From JAHFIW01 sp035495855 (GTDB lineage: Bacteria; Patescibacteriota; Patescibacteriia; SG8-24), in the NCBI GenBank assembly GCA_035495855.1, contig DATJFD010000085.1, forward strand, positions 1 through 6,705: 6,705 nt of DNA, in the 5' to 3' direction. The position numbers and the translations under genes are program-made. The notes under the pieces were generated by a model, which was given only the letters and a program-made list of their open reading frames with translations, was not told where the DNA came from and did no database searches. Shown piece by piece: positions 1-5,508 of the stretch (the first letter of the stretch is position 1; each line of letters begins with the position of its first letter).

Positions 1-1036
1 CGACGCGGTCGCCGACCCCGAGCGCGGGCAGCTCGATGTCCTTCACGATGACGTCGATGCTGTCGCAGGACGGCCCGACGAGGGACACGAGCTCCTTGTG
101 CGCGGGCGCGCCTTTGGTCAGACATTGCACAGGATACCAGAAGGTCTCGTAGGTCTCCATCAGCCCGTTGAACACCCCGGCGTCGAGATAGATCTTCTTC
201 TCGCCGTTCCGGACCGCGCGGCCGATGACCGAGGCGACGAACACGCCCGCGTCGGCGACGAGGAAGCGGCCCGGCTCGATCATCACGCGGCTCGCTTCGG
301 GCAGGAGTTCGCGTATGGCCCTCGTCGCCTCCCCGCCGATCTCGGCGACGGTCGGGAGTCCCTGCCTGTAGGGCGCGGGCAGTCCCCCGCCGAGGTTGAG
401 GACGGAGAGCTTCACGCCGGCGGCGGCCGCCTTCTTCCAGACATGCGCGCAATGCTCGACTGCGCTGCGCCAGTTGCGGACGTTCTCGCATTGGGAGCCG
501 ACGTGGAAGGTGGTGCCGACGGGTTCGAGGCCGGCCTCCTTCGCCTTCATGAGGAGACGGACGGCCTCGTCGTCGTTCACGCCGAACTTGCCGGAGAGCG
601 GCCAGCCGCTGCCGGTGTTGTCGACCGCAAGACGGACGCAGAGTTGCGCGCCGGGCGCGAACGCGGCGATCTTCGGTATCTCGTCGTCGGAATCGAACGC
701 GAAGAGGCGGACGCCGCGCTCGTGCGCGTACGCGACGTCGTCCGGGACCTTCACGGGGTTCGAGAACGTGACGCGCGAACCCTCGATGCCCATATCGCAG
801 AGCAGCGAGAGCTCGGCTGCGGAGGCGACGTCGAAATTCCCGCCGCACTTCTCGATGGCGTGCAGCGCGAGCGGGTGGTTGTTGGCCTTCACCGCGAAGA
901 AGATGCCGATGTCCGGACCGAAGGCTTCGGCGACGGCGCGGTAGTTGGCGGCGATGCGTTCTTCGTCGAGGAGGATGAAAGGGGTCTTGAGCTTCTTCTC
1001 TCGCGCGAGCTCAAGCGCGGATGGGGACGGCGTCAT
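1..1036 (-). CDS. Ornithine/lysine-type PLP decarboxylase (fold III), 3' end outside window
   Basis: Probable cytosolic pyridoxal-phosphate decarboxylase of the alanine-racemase-fold (group IV) family, which includes eukaryotic-type ornithine decarboxylase, lysine/ornithine decarboxylase and diaminopimelate decarboxylase. The frame was read by hand from ATG at 1036 and stays open for 345 codons to the window edge. Visible marks are FFAVKANNHP (46-55, with K50 as the expected Schiff-base lysine), HVGSQ (178-182), the phosphate-binding Gly cluster NLGGGLPAPY (214-223), EPGRFLVADAG (254-264) and GPSCDS (321-326), where C324 matches the catalytic cysteine of ornithine decarboxylase. That cysteine motif favours ornithine or lysine over diaminopimelate as substrate, but specificity is inferred. 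About 40 C-terminal residues, including the usual Tyr next to PLP, should lie beyond position 1. It lies 56 bp downstream of argS on the same strand. No Shine-Dalgarno precedes the ATG. Confidence 0.88.
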   Translation of the reverse strand, partial: MTPSPSALELAREKKLKTPFILLDEERIAANYRAVAEAFGPDIGIFFAVKANNHPLALHAIEKCGGNFDVASAAELSLLCDMGIEGSRVTFSNPVKVPDDVAYAHERGVRLFAFDSDDEIPKIAAFAPGAQLCVRLAVDNTGSGWPLSGKFGVNDDEAVRLLMKAKEAGLEPVGTTFHVGSQCENVRNWRSAVEHCAHVWKKAAAAGVKLSVLNLGGGLPAPYRQGLPTVAEIGGEATRAIRELLPEASRVMIEPGRFLVADAGVFVASVIGRAVRNGEKKIYLDAGVFNGLMETYETFWYPVQCLTKGAPAHKELVSLVGPSCDSIDVIVKDIELPALGVGDRV

Positions 1037-1046
1037 GCTCGATACG

Positions 1047-1052
1047 ATACTA
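1047..1052 (-). promoter_or_regulatory. Possible -10 box (TAGTAT) for a leaderless decarboxylase mRNA
   Basis: On the minus strand TAGTAT fits the TAnnnT pattern of a -10 element and ends 10 nt before the decarboxylase ATG. The surrounding 1037-1092 gap is clearly richer in A+T than the flanking genes. No good -35 is seen; TTGCGG lies upstream at only a 15-bp spacing. If the box is used, transcription would begin almost at the ATG, which agrees with the missing ribosome-binding site. The same arrangement is seen before tyrS. Confidence 0.35.
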
Positions 1053-1092
1053 AAAATGAGGCATGGTCCGCAATGACCCCCGTATAAATTCT

Positions 1093-2817
1093 TTACATTT
1101 CGTCGGGCGCGCGGACGCCGAGGAGCGCGAGGCCGTTCGCGAGCGCGGCGCGGGCGGCGGCGACGATGGCGAGGCGACGGCTCCGGTCCGCGGGCGGCGC
1201 GGACAGCACGGGAACGTCGCGATAGAAGTCGTTGGAAGCCTGGGCCAGCTCGAAGAGGTACTGCGCCAGGATGGACGGGCGGTAGGCGGCCGCGGCGTCG
1301 GACACGGTCTGCGGCAGGTCGGCGACAAGGCGGAGCAGCGCGAACTCCTTGGGATCATCGGCGGCGGTGCAGACCGAGACGGTCTCCCCTTCCGCCTTGG
1401 CGAGGATGGAGGACAGGCGCGCGTGGCCGTACTGCACGTACGGGCCCGTGAAGCCGTCGAAGGACAGCGCGGCCTCCATGTCGAAGGTGATCGGCCGGTC
1501 GTTGTCCTGCTTGAGCATGCCGAACTTCATCGCGCCCTCGGCGATGGCCCAGGAGGTCGCCTTCACCTTCGCGTCGTCCCAGTCCTCATGGCGCTTGCGC
1601 GTCTCGGACGCGACCATCGCGATCATTTCGTCGCGGAAGTCCTCGTAGGTGACGATGTTGCCTTTGCGGGACGACATCGCGCCTTCCTTGAGCGTCACGA
1701 ACTCATAGCCGAGGTGCGTCATCTGCTTCTTGAAGCCCATGCGCGCGAGCGTCGCGAAGAACTGTTTGAAATACAGCGACTGGCGCGTGTCGACGATATG
1801 GATGCTGGAGGTCACGCCCGGGAATTCCTTGAACTTCAGGCCGGCGAGCGCGAGCTCCTTCGTGGAGTAGAGCGCCGTGCCGTCGGATTTGAGCACCAGG
1901 AAGACGCCGAGGTCCTCGGGCGCGGAAAGGTCGACGATGATGGCGCCGCGCTCCCCTTCCTTCGCGATGCCGCGCCTGAGAAGGTCCTGCACCAGCATCT
2001 TGCCGGGGCCTTCGACCTCGGATTCGAGATACGTGCGTTCGAAATGGATGCCGAGCTCCCTGAAGATGACGTCCATCTGCCTGAGGCAGGCGTCGCGGGT
2101 GTCGAGCCACAGCGCTTCCCAGGCCGGGTCGTGCTTCTCGAGCGCCTGCAGCACCGCGGAGATCTGCGGCTTGTATACCTCTTCGTCGGACTCGGCGAGG
2201 CGCGTGGCGTCGGTGTAGATCTTGCCGAAGGCGGTGATGCCGTCGCCGACGGGCTCGGCGCCGGGAACCTCGCCCTTGCGGACCTTGTCGTAGTACCAGA
2301 GCCACTTGGCGACATGCGCGCCGACGTCGCCGATGTAGTTCACGGGGACGACGTCATGGCCGGACGCGCGGAGCAGCCGCTCGACGGACAGGCCGAGCGC
2401 GAAGTTGCGGAGGTGGCCGACGTGGATCTCCTTGTGGGTGTTCGGCGAGCCGTACTCGATCATGACGCGGCCGTTTTTCCTTTCCGTCGCGTGGCCGAAG
2501 TCGGCGGCGCGGCCGAAGACCTCCTCGAGCACCGCGGTCGCGAAGGCGCGCTTGTCGAAGAAGACGTTGACGTACGGCCCGACGGCGCGCGCTTCGGCGA
2601 CGAGGCCGAGCGGGACGAGCTTCGCGGCCGCGTCCTTGGCGAGCTGGGCGGGGTTCTGTTTGAGGGACTTGGCCGCGGCGAAGCAGGCGAACGAAAGGTC
2701 GCCCATGTCGGCCTGCGGCGGCCGCGCCAGGTCTTCGACGGCGACGGAAGCACCCTCCGGAAGGGCGTTCCGGAGGGCGTCGGCGGCCTGTTGTTTGGCG
2801 TTTTCGAGGGTAGTCAT
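1093..2817 (-). CDS. argS: Arginyl-tRNA synthetase
   Basis: Class I aminoacyl-tRNA synthetase, cytosolic, attaching arginine to tRNA-Arg. The product is 574 residues, a normal length for bacterial ArgRS. An N-terminal tRNA D-loop-recognition (Add-1) domain spans about 1-95. It is followed by SPNTHKEIHVGHLRN (124-138), in which HVGH is the HIGH signature. The MSSRKGN segment (381-387) is the ArgRS form of the KMSKS loop. The C-terminal DALR anticodon-binding domain begins near GPYVQYGHARLSSI (458-471) and runs to the end. I chose the ATG at 2817 (MTTLENAK). The frame stays open to another ATG at 2895, but those 26 extra codons lie almost wholly inside a palindromic repeat (2828-2895) and look like no ArgRS N-terminus. 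There is no Shine-Dalgarno before 2817. It lies downstream of tyrS on the same strand and is probably co-transcribed with it. Confidence 0.97.
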   Translation of the reverse strand: MTTLENAKQQAADALRNALPEGASVAVEDLARPPQADMGDLSFACFAAAKSLKQNPAQLAKDAAAKLVPLGLVAEARAVGPYVNVFFDKRAFATAVLEEVFGRAADFGHATERKNGRVMIEYGSPNTHKEIHVGHLRNFALGLSVERLLRASGHDVVPVNYIGDVGAHVAKWLWYYDKVRKGEVPGAEPVGDGITAFGKIYTDATRLAESDEEVYKPQISAVLQALEKHDPAWEALWLDTRDACLRQMDVIFRELGIHFERTYLESEVEGPGKMLVQDLLRRGIAKEGERGAIIVDLSAPEDLGVFLVLKSDGTALYSTKELALAGLKFKEFPGVTSSIHIVDTRQSLYFKQFFATLARMGFKKQMTHLGYEFVTLKEGAMSSRKGNIVTYEDFRDEMIAMVASETRKRHEDWDDAKVKATSWAIAEGAMKFGMLKQDNDRPITFDMEAALSFDGFTGPYVQYGHARLSSILAKAEGETVSVCTAADDPKEFALLRLVADLPQTVSDAAAAYRPSILAQYLFELAQASNDFYRDVPVLSAPPADRSRRLAIVAAARAALANGLALLGVRAPDEM

Positions 2818-2827
2818 GTCCAATTTT

Positions 2828-2895
2828 TTGTCATTCCGCGCCGGGACGCGGAATCCACGATATCGTGGATCCCGGCTCGGGGGCCGGGATGACAA
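2828..2895. repeat. Composite palindromic element of three hairpins
   Basis: The ends are inverted repeats TTGTCAT (2828-2834) and ATGACAA (2889-2895). Inside are three consecutive palindromes: ATTCCGCG/CGCGGAAT (2833-2840 and 2847-2854, 6-nt loop), the perfect 18-bp palindrome ATCCACGATATCGTGGAT (2853-2870), and ATCCCGGC/GCCGGGAT (2869-2876 and 2883-2890, 6-nt loop). The layout, with hairpins of equal size on either side of a central perfect palindrome and TGTCAT ends, resembles interspersed intergenic palindromes seen in many bacterial genomes. Only one copy lies in this window, so its repetitive nature is inferred from that resemblance. Confidence 0.75.
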
Positions 2896-2901
2896 TGTAA
2901 T

Positions 2902-2935
2902 ATTTCTGGATCCTGCATCGAGCGCAGGACGAGAG
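2902..2935. repeat. Small palindromic repeat, copy 1 (TTTCTGGA-hairpin type)
   Basis: ATTTCTGGA is followed by the hairpin TCCTGC (2911-2916), a 7-nt loop and GCAGGA (2924-2929), then CGAGAGT. The same order recurs at 5853-5895 (ATTTCTGGA, a CCTGAAC hairpin, TGAGAAGT). I therefore read both as diverged copies of one interspersed palindrome. No promoter or terminator features accompany it. Confidence 0.5.
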
Positions 2936-2950
2936 TGCGGGTTGGCGGTA

Positions 2951-4162
2951 TCACTTCGCCACGACGTTCACGAAGTGCCGCTTGCCTTTCTGAATGAGGA
3001 CCGGCGTCTTGCCGACGGCGATCGCGGCCATCGGGTCCTTCACGACCGCGCCGCCGACCTTCACGCCGCCCTGCTCTATCTGCCGCTTGGCCTCGCTCTT
3101 CGAGGCCGCGAGCTTCGTCTCGACCAGCAGTTCCACGAGGGAACGGTCGCCGCCCGCGACGCGCATCTCCGGCACGTCGTCCGGCGTCTCCTTGTTCTTG
3201 AACACTTTGGTGAACGCGTCCTCCGCGGCGTCGGCGTCCTTCGCCGAGTGGTACATGCCGATGATCGCCTTGGCGAGCTTCGCCTTGGCGTCGCGCGGGT
3301 TCATCTTCTTGCTCTCGCAGGCCTCGCGCATCGCGGCGATCTCCTCCGTCGGCGCATCGGTCGCGAGCGTCCAGTAGTCCCACAGCGCCGCGTCGGGGAT
3401 GGACATCACCTTGCCGAACATCTGCTCGGGCGCGTCGGACACGCCGATGTAGTTGCCGAGCGATTTCGACATCTTCTTCACGCCGTCGGTGCCGACGAGG
3501 ATGGGACCGAGGAACATGCAGTCCTGCTCGGGCTTGCCCATCTTCCTCTGGAGATCTCGACCGGCGAGGATGTTGAACTTCTGGTCGGTGCCGCCGATCT
3601 CGACGTCGGCCTCGACCATGATGGAGTCGTAGGCCTGCATCATCGGGTACATCAGCTCGTGCAGGTGCACGTCCGTCCCCTCCTTGAGCCGCTTCGAGAA
3701 ATCGTCGCGCTCGATCATGCGGGCGACCGTGAACTGCGCGGCCAGGCCGATCACGGCGTTGAAATCCATCTTCGCGAACCATTCCCCGTTCCAGCGGATC
3801 TCGATCTTCTTCACGTCGAGCACCTTGCCGGCCTGCGCCAGGTAGGTCTCGGCGTTCCTTTTGACGTCCTCCTCGGAGAGCATCGGGCGCGTCTTGGACT
3901 TCCCCGTCGGGTCGCCCACGCGCGCGGTGTAATCGCCGATGATGAGCACGACCTGATGGCCGAGGTCCTGGAACTCGCGCAGCTTCTTGAGCGGCACGGC
4001 GTGGCCGAGGTGGAGGTCCGGTGCGGTCGGGTCGACGCCCAGCTTGATGCGGAGCTTCTTCCCGGAGGAGAGCTTCTTGCGGAGCGAGTCGGCGACGACG
4101 ACCTCGGCGACGCGGCGCGTCAGCAGTTCGTCGATCTTTTTCTTGTCCGTGGAAACCGGCAT
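2951..4162 (-). CDS. tyrS: Tyrosyl-tRNA synthetase
   Basis: Class I aminoacyl-tRNA synthetase, a cytosolic homodimer in this family, attaching tyrosine to tRNA-Tyr. The product is 403 residues, normal for bacterial TyrRS. The Rossmann catalytic domain begins around residue 35, with DPTAPDLHLGH (44-54) carrying the HIGH-type HLGH motif. GDYTARVGDPTGK (76-88) follows, and GGTDQKFN (190-197) is part of the tyrosine/adenylate pocket. KMSKS is intact at 230-234. An S4 RNA-binding domain occupies about 340-400 (SLVELLVETKLAASKSEAKR region). The GDYTARVGDPTGK segment is typical of the TyrRS subgroup often called TyrZ-like. The ATG at 4162 has no Shine-Dalgarno, but a TACATT box ends 9 nt upstream. 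The start diverges from the plus-strand cassette, and argS follows downstream. Confidence 0.97.
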   Translation of the reverse strand: MPVSTDKKKIDELLTRRVAEVVVADSLRKKLSSGKKLRIKLGVDPTAPDLHLGHAVPLKKLREFQDLGHQVVLIIGDYTARVGDPTGKSKTRPMLSEEDVKRNAETYLAQAGKVLDVKKIEIRWNGEWFAKMDFNAVIGLAAQFTVARMIERDDFSKRLKEGTDVHLHELMYPMMQAYDSIMVEADVEIGGTDQKFNILAGRDLQRKMGKPEQDCMFLGPILVGTDGVKKMSKSLGNYIGVSDAPEQMFGKVMSIPDAALWDYWTLATDAPTEEIAAMREACESKKMNPRDAKAKLAKAIIGMYHSAKDADAAEDAFTKVFKNKETPDDVPEMRVAGGDRSLVELLVETKLAASKSEAKRQIEQGGVKVGGAVVKDPMAAIAVGKTPVLIQKGKRHFVNVVAK

Positions 4163-4171
4163 AACGATGGA

Positions 4172-4177
4172 AATGTA
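4172..4177 (-). promoter_or_regulatory. Possible -10 box (TACATT) for leaderless tyrS
   Basis: TACATT on the minus strand matches four of six bases of the sigma-70 -10 consensus and ends 9 nt before the tyrS ATG. No convincing -35 is present (CTTCCA at 18 bp is poor). The position implies a very short or absent 5' leader and fits the lack of a ribosome-binding site. Confidence 0.35.
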
Positions 4178-4230
4178 GCTGAGCCTTGTGAAAAATGGAA
4201 GGTTCGGGCATGGTGCAGGGTGCTCTTTTC

Positions 4231-4238
4231 AAAGGAGG
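4231..4238 (+). promoter_or_regulatory. Strong Shine-Dalgarno (AAAGGAGG) for the cysteine-rich gene
   Basis: AAAGGAGG lies 5 nt before the ATG at 4244 and is nearly a full match to the anti-Shine-Dalgarno sequence. It fixes the start of the 66-codon gene and marks the first gene of the plus-strand cluster. A weak promoter candidate upstream (TTGTGA at 4186-4191, 17-bp spacer, CATGGT at 4209-4214) is too poor to call separately. Confidence 0.85.
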
Positions 4239-4243
4239 AAACG

Positions 4244-4444
4244 ATGGTCACCTGCGGAAAATGCTCCCCCGCGGCGAACTGCGCCATGGGCGAAGCTTCA
4301 GAGTGCGGGCATGAGTGCACCAGCCGCGGCTACAAATGGTGCGCCCGGTGCGCGCTCGCGCGGCGCGTCTGCCAGCAGTGCGGCCAGCCCCTTCCCCCGA
4401 GGAAGGGCGGCAAGAAGCGCGGCGGGAAGCGGAGGCGGCGATGA
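4244..4444 (+). CDS. Cysteine-rich small protein, probable zinc-binding, with basic tail
   Basis: I do not recognise a named family. The 66-residue product has eight cysteines in the first 46 residues: CGKC (4-7), C13, C21, C25 with H23 between them, CARC (33-36) and CQQC (43-46). The pairs CxxC-x6-CxxC at 33-46 look like a small zinc-ribbon or zinc-finger knuckle. The last 14 residues (RKGGKKRGGKRRRR) are almost entirely Lys, Arg and Gly, which suggests contact with nucleic acid or with an acidic surface. There is no signal peptide or membrane segment, so it is probably cytoplasmic. The start is set by a strong AAAGGAGG. Its TGA overlaps the next ATG (ATGA), so translation is probably coupled to the first membrane protein. 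A regulator or an RNA-binding partner of the cassette is possible but unproven. Confidence 0.78.
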   Translation: MVTCGKCSPAANCAMGEASECGHECTSRGYKWCARCALARRVCQQCGQPLPPRKGGKKRGGKRRRR

Positions 4445-4713
4445 CGCCCCTCTTCTCCTCTCCCTACCACTTCGCCTGGTTCCTGCTCTCGATGACGGTG
4501 CTCGTCGTCATGGTCCTCGCGTCCTACTACGGACGCCGCTGGTTCATGTACGGGTTCCTCGGCCACGCCATCGTGGTCATCGAGACGGTCCTGGTGCTGG
4601 CCTTCGGCGACGGAGGCCAGGTGTATTCGGTGCATTGCATCTGGTTCAACGGGCTGATGGCGCTCCTCTACTGGAAGCTCATCGGCACGAACAGCGAACC
4701 GGACAAGGAGTGA
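4441..4713 (+). CDS. Small three-helix membrane protein 1, unknown function
   Basis: Ninety residues, family not recognised. Three hydrophobic segments are visible: about 11-29 (FAWFLLSMTVLVVMVLASY), 36-56 (MYGFLGHAIVVIETVLVLAF) and 61-81 (VYSVHCIWFNGLMALLYWKL). The first loop carries RR (32-33) and the second is GDGGQ, so the positive-inside rule puts the N-terminus outside and the C-terminus inside. W13 opens helix 1 and H42 lies early in helix 2; equivalents occur in the next three membrane proteins. The ATG at 4441 overlaps the upstream stop (ATGA), with GGAGG at 4431-4435. An in-frame start at 4315 exists but would lie wholly inside the cysteine-rich gene and add a non-hydrophobic Arg-rich stretch, so I reject it. 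A 4-nt gap leads to the next gene. Confidence 0.8.
   Translation: MTPLFSSPYHFAWFLLSMTVLVVMVLASYYGRRWFMYGFLGHAIVVIETVLVLAFGDGGQVYSVHCIWFNGLMALLYWKLIGTNSEPDKE
4705..4710 (+). promoter_or_regulatory. Shine-Dalgarno (AAGGAG) for small membrane protein 2
   Basis: AAGGAG lies within the last codons of the preceding gene and 7 nt before the ATG at 4718. It supports the chosen start and coupled translation. Confidence 0.8.
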
Positions 4714-4717
4714 TGAG

Positions 4718-4990
4718 ATGCAGGTCGTACACTGGACCCTCGTCTGCGCGCACCTCGCGCTCATCGGCTGGTACTTCCTGGTGAAGTACCGAGTCGGGCG
4801 CTCGCCGCCCGCGACGATCCGCGCCATGTGCGCGCCGGGGTTCTACCTCGCGCTCGCCCACGCCGTCGCCGTCGCGTTCGGCGCCGAACCGAGGCTCGGC
4901 CAGGCCATCCTCGCTTTCGCGATCGACGCGGGCCTGATGATGCTGTTCCGCTCGCGCTGGAACGAAGCGAAGGAAGAGGCGACGCCGTGA
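4718..4990 (+). CDS. Small three-helix membrane protein 2, unknown function
   Basis: Ninety residues, family not recognised. Hydrophobic segments lie at about 4-23 (VHWTLVCAHLALIGWYFLV), 39-55 (APGFYLALAHAVAVAFG) and 61-77 (GQAILAFAIDAGLMMLF). A basic loop KYRVGR (24-29) follows helix 1 and RSRW (78-81) follows helix 3, giving the same N-out, C-in prediction as its neighbours. W6 opens helix 1, and H48 in helix 2 corresponds to H42 of the preceding product. It is the most diverged of the four, and homology to the others is argued from pattern rather than identity. Its TGA overlaps the GTG of the next gene (GTGA), an arrangement typical of co-translated subunits. Confidence 0.8.
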   Translation: MQVVHWTLVCAHLALIGWYFLVKYRVGRSPPATIRAMCAPGFYLALAHAVAVAFGAEPRLGQAILAFAIDAGLMMLFRSRWNEAKEEATP

Positions 4991-5274
4991 GCGCGCTCGC
5001 CGCGATCCTCTACCCCTGGTGGGCATACGTCCTCGCGACGGCGCTCTCGCCGCTGTGGCTGCTGGCGGTGCGGCGCGCTGCCGGCAAGACCGACACCTCG
5101 CCCTCGCGGAGGGCGTGGCTCGGCATCCTGCTGCACGCCGTGATCTGGCTGTCGGCGCTGCTCGACACTGGGCTCACGCGGCGGACCGTGACCGTGCTGG
5201 TCATCTTCCATGTGATGGCCATGCTCTTCTACGTCGCGGAGGCCTTCCGCCACTACGACGCCGAACGCGGCTGA
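4987..5274 (+). CDS. Small three-helix membrane protein 3, paralogue of protein 4
   Basis: Ninety-five residues from a GTG start, family not recognised. Segments lie at about 8-28 (LYPWWAYVLATALSPLWLLAV), 43-61 (AWLGILLHAVIWLSALLD) and 67-85 (TVTVLVIFHVMAMLFYVA). The RR-to-RR loop (29-42) is strongly basic and the C-terminal RHYDAERG tail is polar, again N-out and C-in. By hand alignment it shares about 32 identities over about 76 columns with the protein encoded at 5509-5781, with two single-residue gaps, including PxWAY, ATAL, LLH and LLDxGL. I prefer GTG 4987 because it overlaps the upstream stop, has AAGGA/AGAGG at 4970-4979 and starts right at the hydrophobic part. The longer frame from 4828 would add an Arg-rich stretch that is only an out-of-frame reading of the preceding gene. 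Confidence 0.8.
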   Translation: MSALAAILYPWWAYVLATALSPLWLLAVRRAAGKTDTSPSRRAWLGILLHAVIWLSALLDTGLTRRTVTVLVIFHVMAMLFYVAEAFRHYDAERG

Positions 5275-5308
5275 ACCCCCGCCCTTCTCTTTCATCAAAG
5301 AAGGCGGG

Positions 5309-5347
5309 AGACCGCCCCGGACTTCCGGGACGGTCTTTTCTTTTCCC
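5309..5347 (+). terminator. Intrinsic terminator of the four-gene cluster
   Basis: The 12-nt arms AGACCGCCCCGG (5309-5320) and CCGGGACGGTCT (5325-5336) pair with one C-A mismatch around a 4-nt loop and run into TTTCTTTTCCC. It begins 35 nt after the stop at 5274. The arm base and T-run match those of the terminator at 5784-5821. Confidence 0.88.
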
Positions 5348-5371
5348 GCCGATACTCAGAGATCCCGTCCA

Positions 5372-5395
5372 AAAACCGGCCCCAAGGCCGGTTTT
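5372..5395. terminator. Hairpin AAAACCGGCC/GGCCGGTTTT, possible second terminator
   Basis: Perfect 10-bp stem with a CCAA loop, A-run on one side and T-run on the other, so it could act in either direction. It may back up the terminator at 5309-5347 and insulate the next gene, or it may stop antisense transcription coming from the valS side. The T-run is only four bases long. Confidence 0.5.
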
Positions 5396-5400
5396 CCCGC

Positions 5401-5428
5401 TTTCGACCCTCGACTCTCGACTTTCGAC
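5401..5428. repeat. Tandem heptamer NNTCGAC x4
   Basis: Four uninterrupted 7-bp units: TTTCGAC, CCTCGAC, TCTCGAC, TTTCGAC, followed by TCCCTCC. It lies in the gap between the two plus-strand transcription units, about 17 bp upstream of the putative -35 box. It is untranslated in any supported gene. Confidence 0.8.
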
Positions 5429-5444
5429 TCCCTCCATGGCGGCA

Positions 5445-5473
5445 TTGACGGCGCCCCGGTCCCGGCGTACGGT
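5445..5473 (+). promoter_or_regulatory. Probable sigma-70-type promoter for small membrane protein 4
   Basis: TTGACG (5445-5450) and TACGGT (5468-5473) are separated by exactly 17 bp. The -35 matches five of six consensus bases, and the -10 keeps the T, A and final T. A start near 5480 would give a leader of about 30 nt with AGGGAG before the ATG at 5509. Separate transcription makes sense because a terminator precedes it. Confidence 0.5.
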
Positions 5474-5496
5474 CATCCGTTCGCAGGTCCTTTCAC

Positions 5497-5502
5497 AGGG
5501 AG
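5497..5502 (+). promoter_or_regulatory. Shine-Dalgarno (AGGGAG) for small membrane protein 4
   Basis: AGGGAG lies 6 nt before the ATG at 5509 and supports this start. Confidence 0.75.
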
Positions 5503-5508
5503 TCAGCC

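Larger units (their letters stand above)
2818..2950. other. tyrS-argS intergenic region filled with palindromes
   Basis: This 133-bp gap holds no gene. More than half of it is the three-hairpin element at 2828-2895, and a second small palindrome sits at 2911-2929. The minus-strand transcript from tyrS to argS would therefore carry up to four hairpins. None is followed by a U-run in the minus direction, so I do not call a terminator. An A-rich stretch (AAAAAATT in the minus direction) separates the element from the argS start. Confidence 0.7.

Noticed and set aside
98..1087. Long plus-strand open frame (329 codons) antisense to the decarboxylase
   Set aside because: The product is rich in Arg, Asp, Glu and Gly with no motif. 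The minus strand carries a complete set of decarboxylase motifs, and long antisense frames are expected in high-GC coding DNA.
1063..2892. 609-codon plus-strand open frame antisense to argS
   Set aside because: It mirrors argS codon structure (Arg/Asp/Val/Leu-rich, no recognisable domain), while argS on the other strand is unmistakable.
2818..2895. N-terminal extension of ArgRS to ATG 2895
   Set aside because: The extra residues are almost wholly encoded by a palindromic element and do not resemble ArgRS; MTTLENAK at 2817 fits the family.
2828..2895. Intrinsic terminator between tyrS and argS
   Set aside because: The hairpins are strong, but in the minus direction they are followed by an A-run, not a U-run.
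4163..4243. T-box or other riboswitch before tyrS
   Set aside because: The gap is only 81 bp, is shared with a divergent gene, and shows no stem I, specifier or antiterminator pattern. The likely -10 leaves almost no leader.
2405..4444. 679-codon plus-strand open frame across argS, the gap, tyrS and the Cys-rich gene
   Set aside because: Only its last 66 codons (from 4244, after AAAGGAGG) are supported. The rest is antisense to argS and tyrS and runs through the palindromic repeat.
4244..4713. Toxin-antitoxin pair
   Set aside because: Size and overlap would fit, but neither the Cys-rich protein nor the membrane protein matches a known toxin or antitoxin, and the cluster continues with two more membrane genes.
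4330..4827. Minus-strand open frame of 165 codons opposite the first two membrane genes
   Set aside because: The product is His/Arg/Glu-rich without motifs. The plus strand gives hydrophobic, well-spaced genes with ribosome-binding sites.
5401..5428. CRISPR array
   Set aside because: Units are only 7 bp, directly adjacent, with no spacers and no cas genes nearby.
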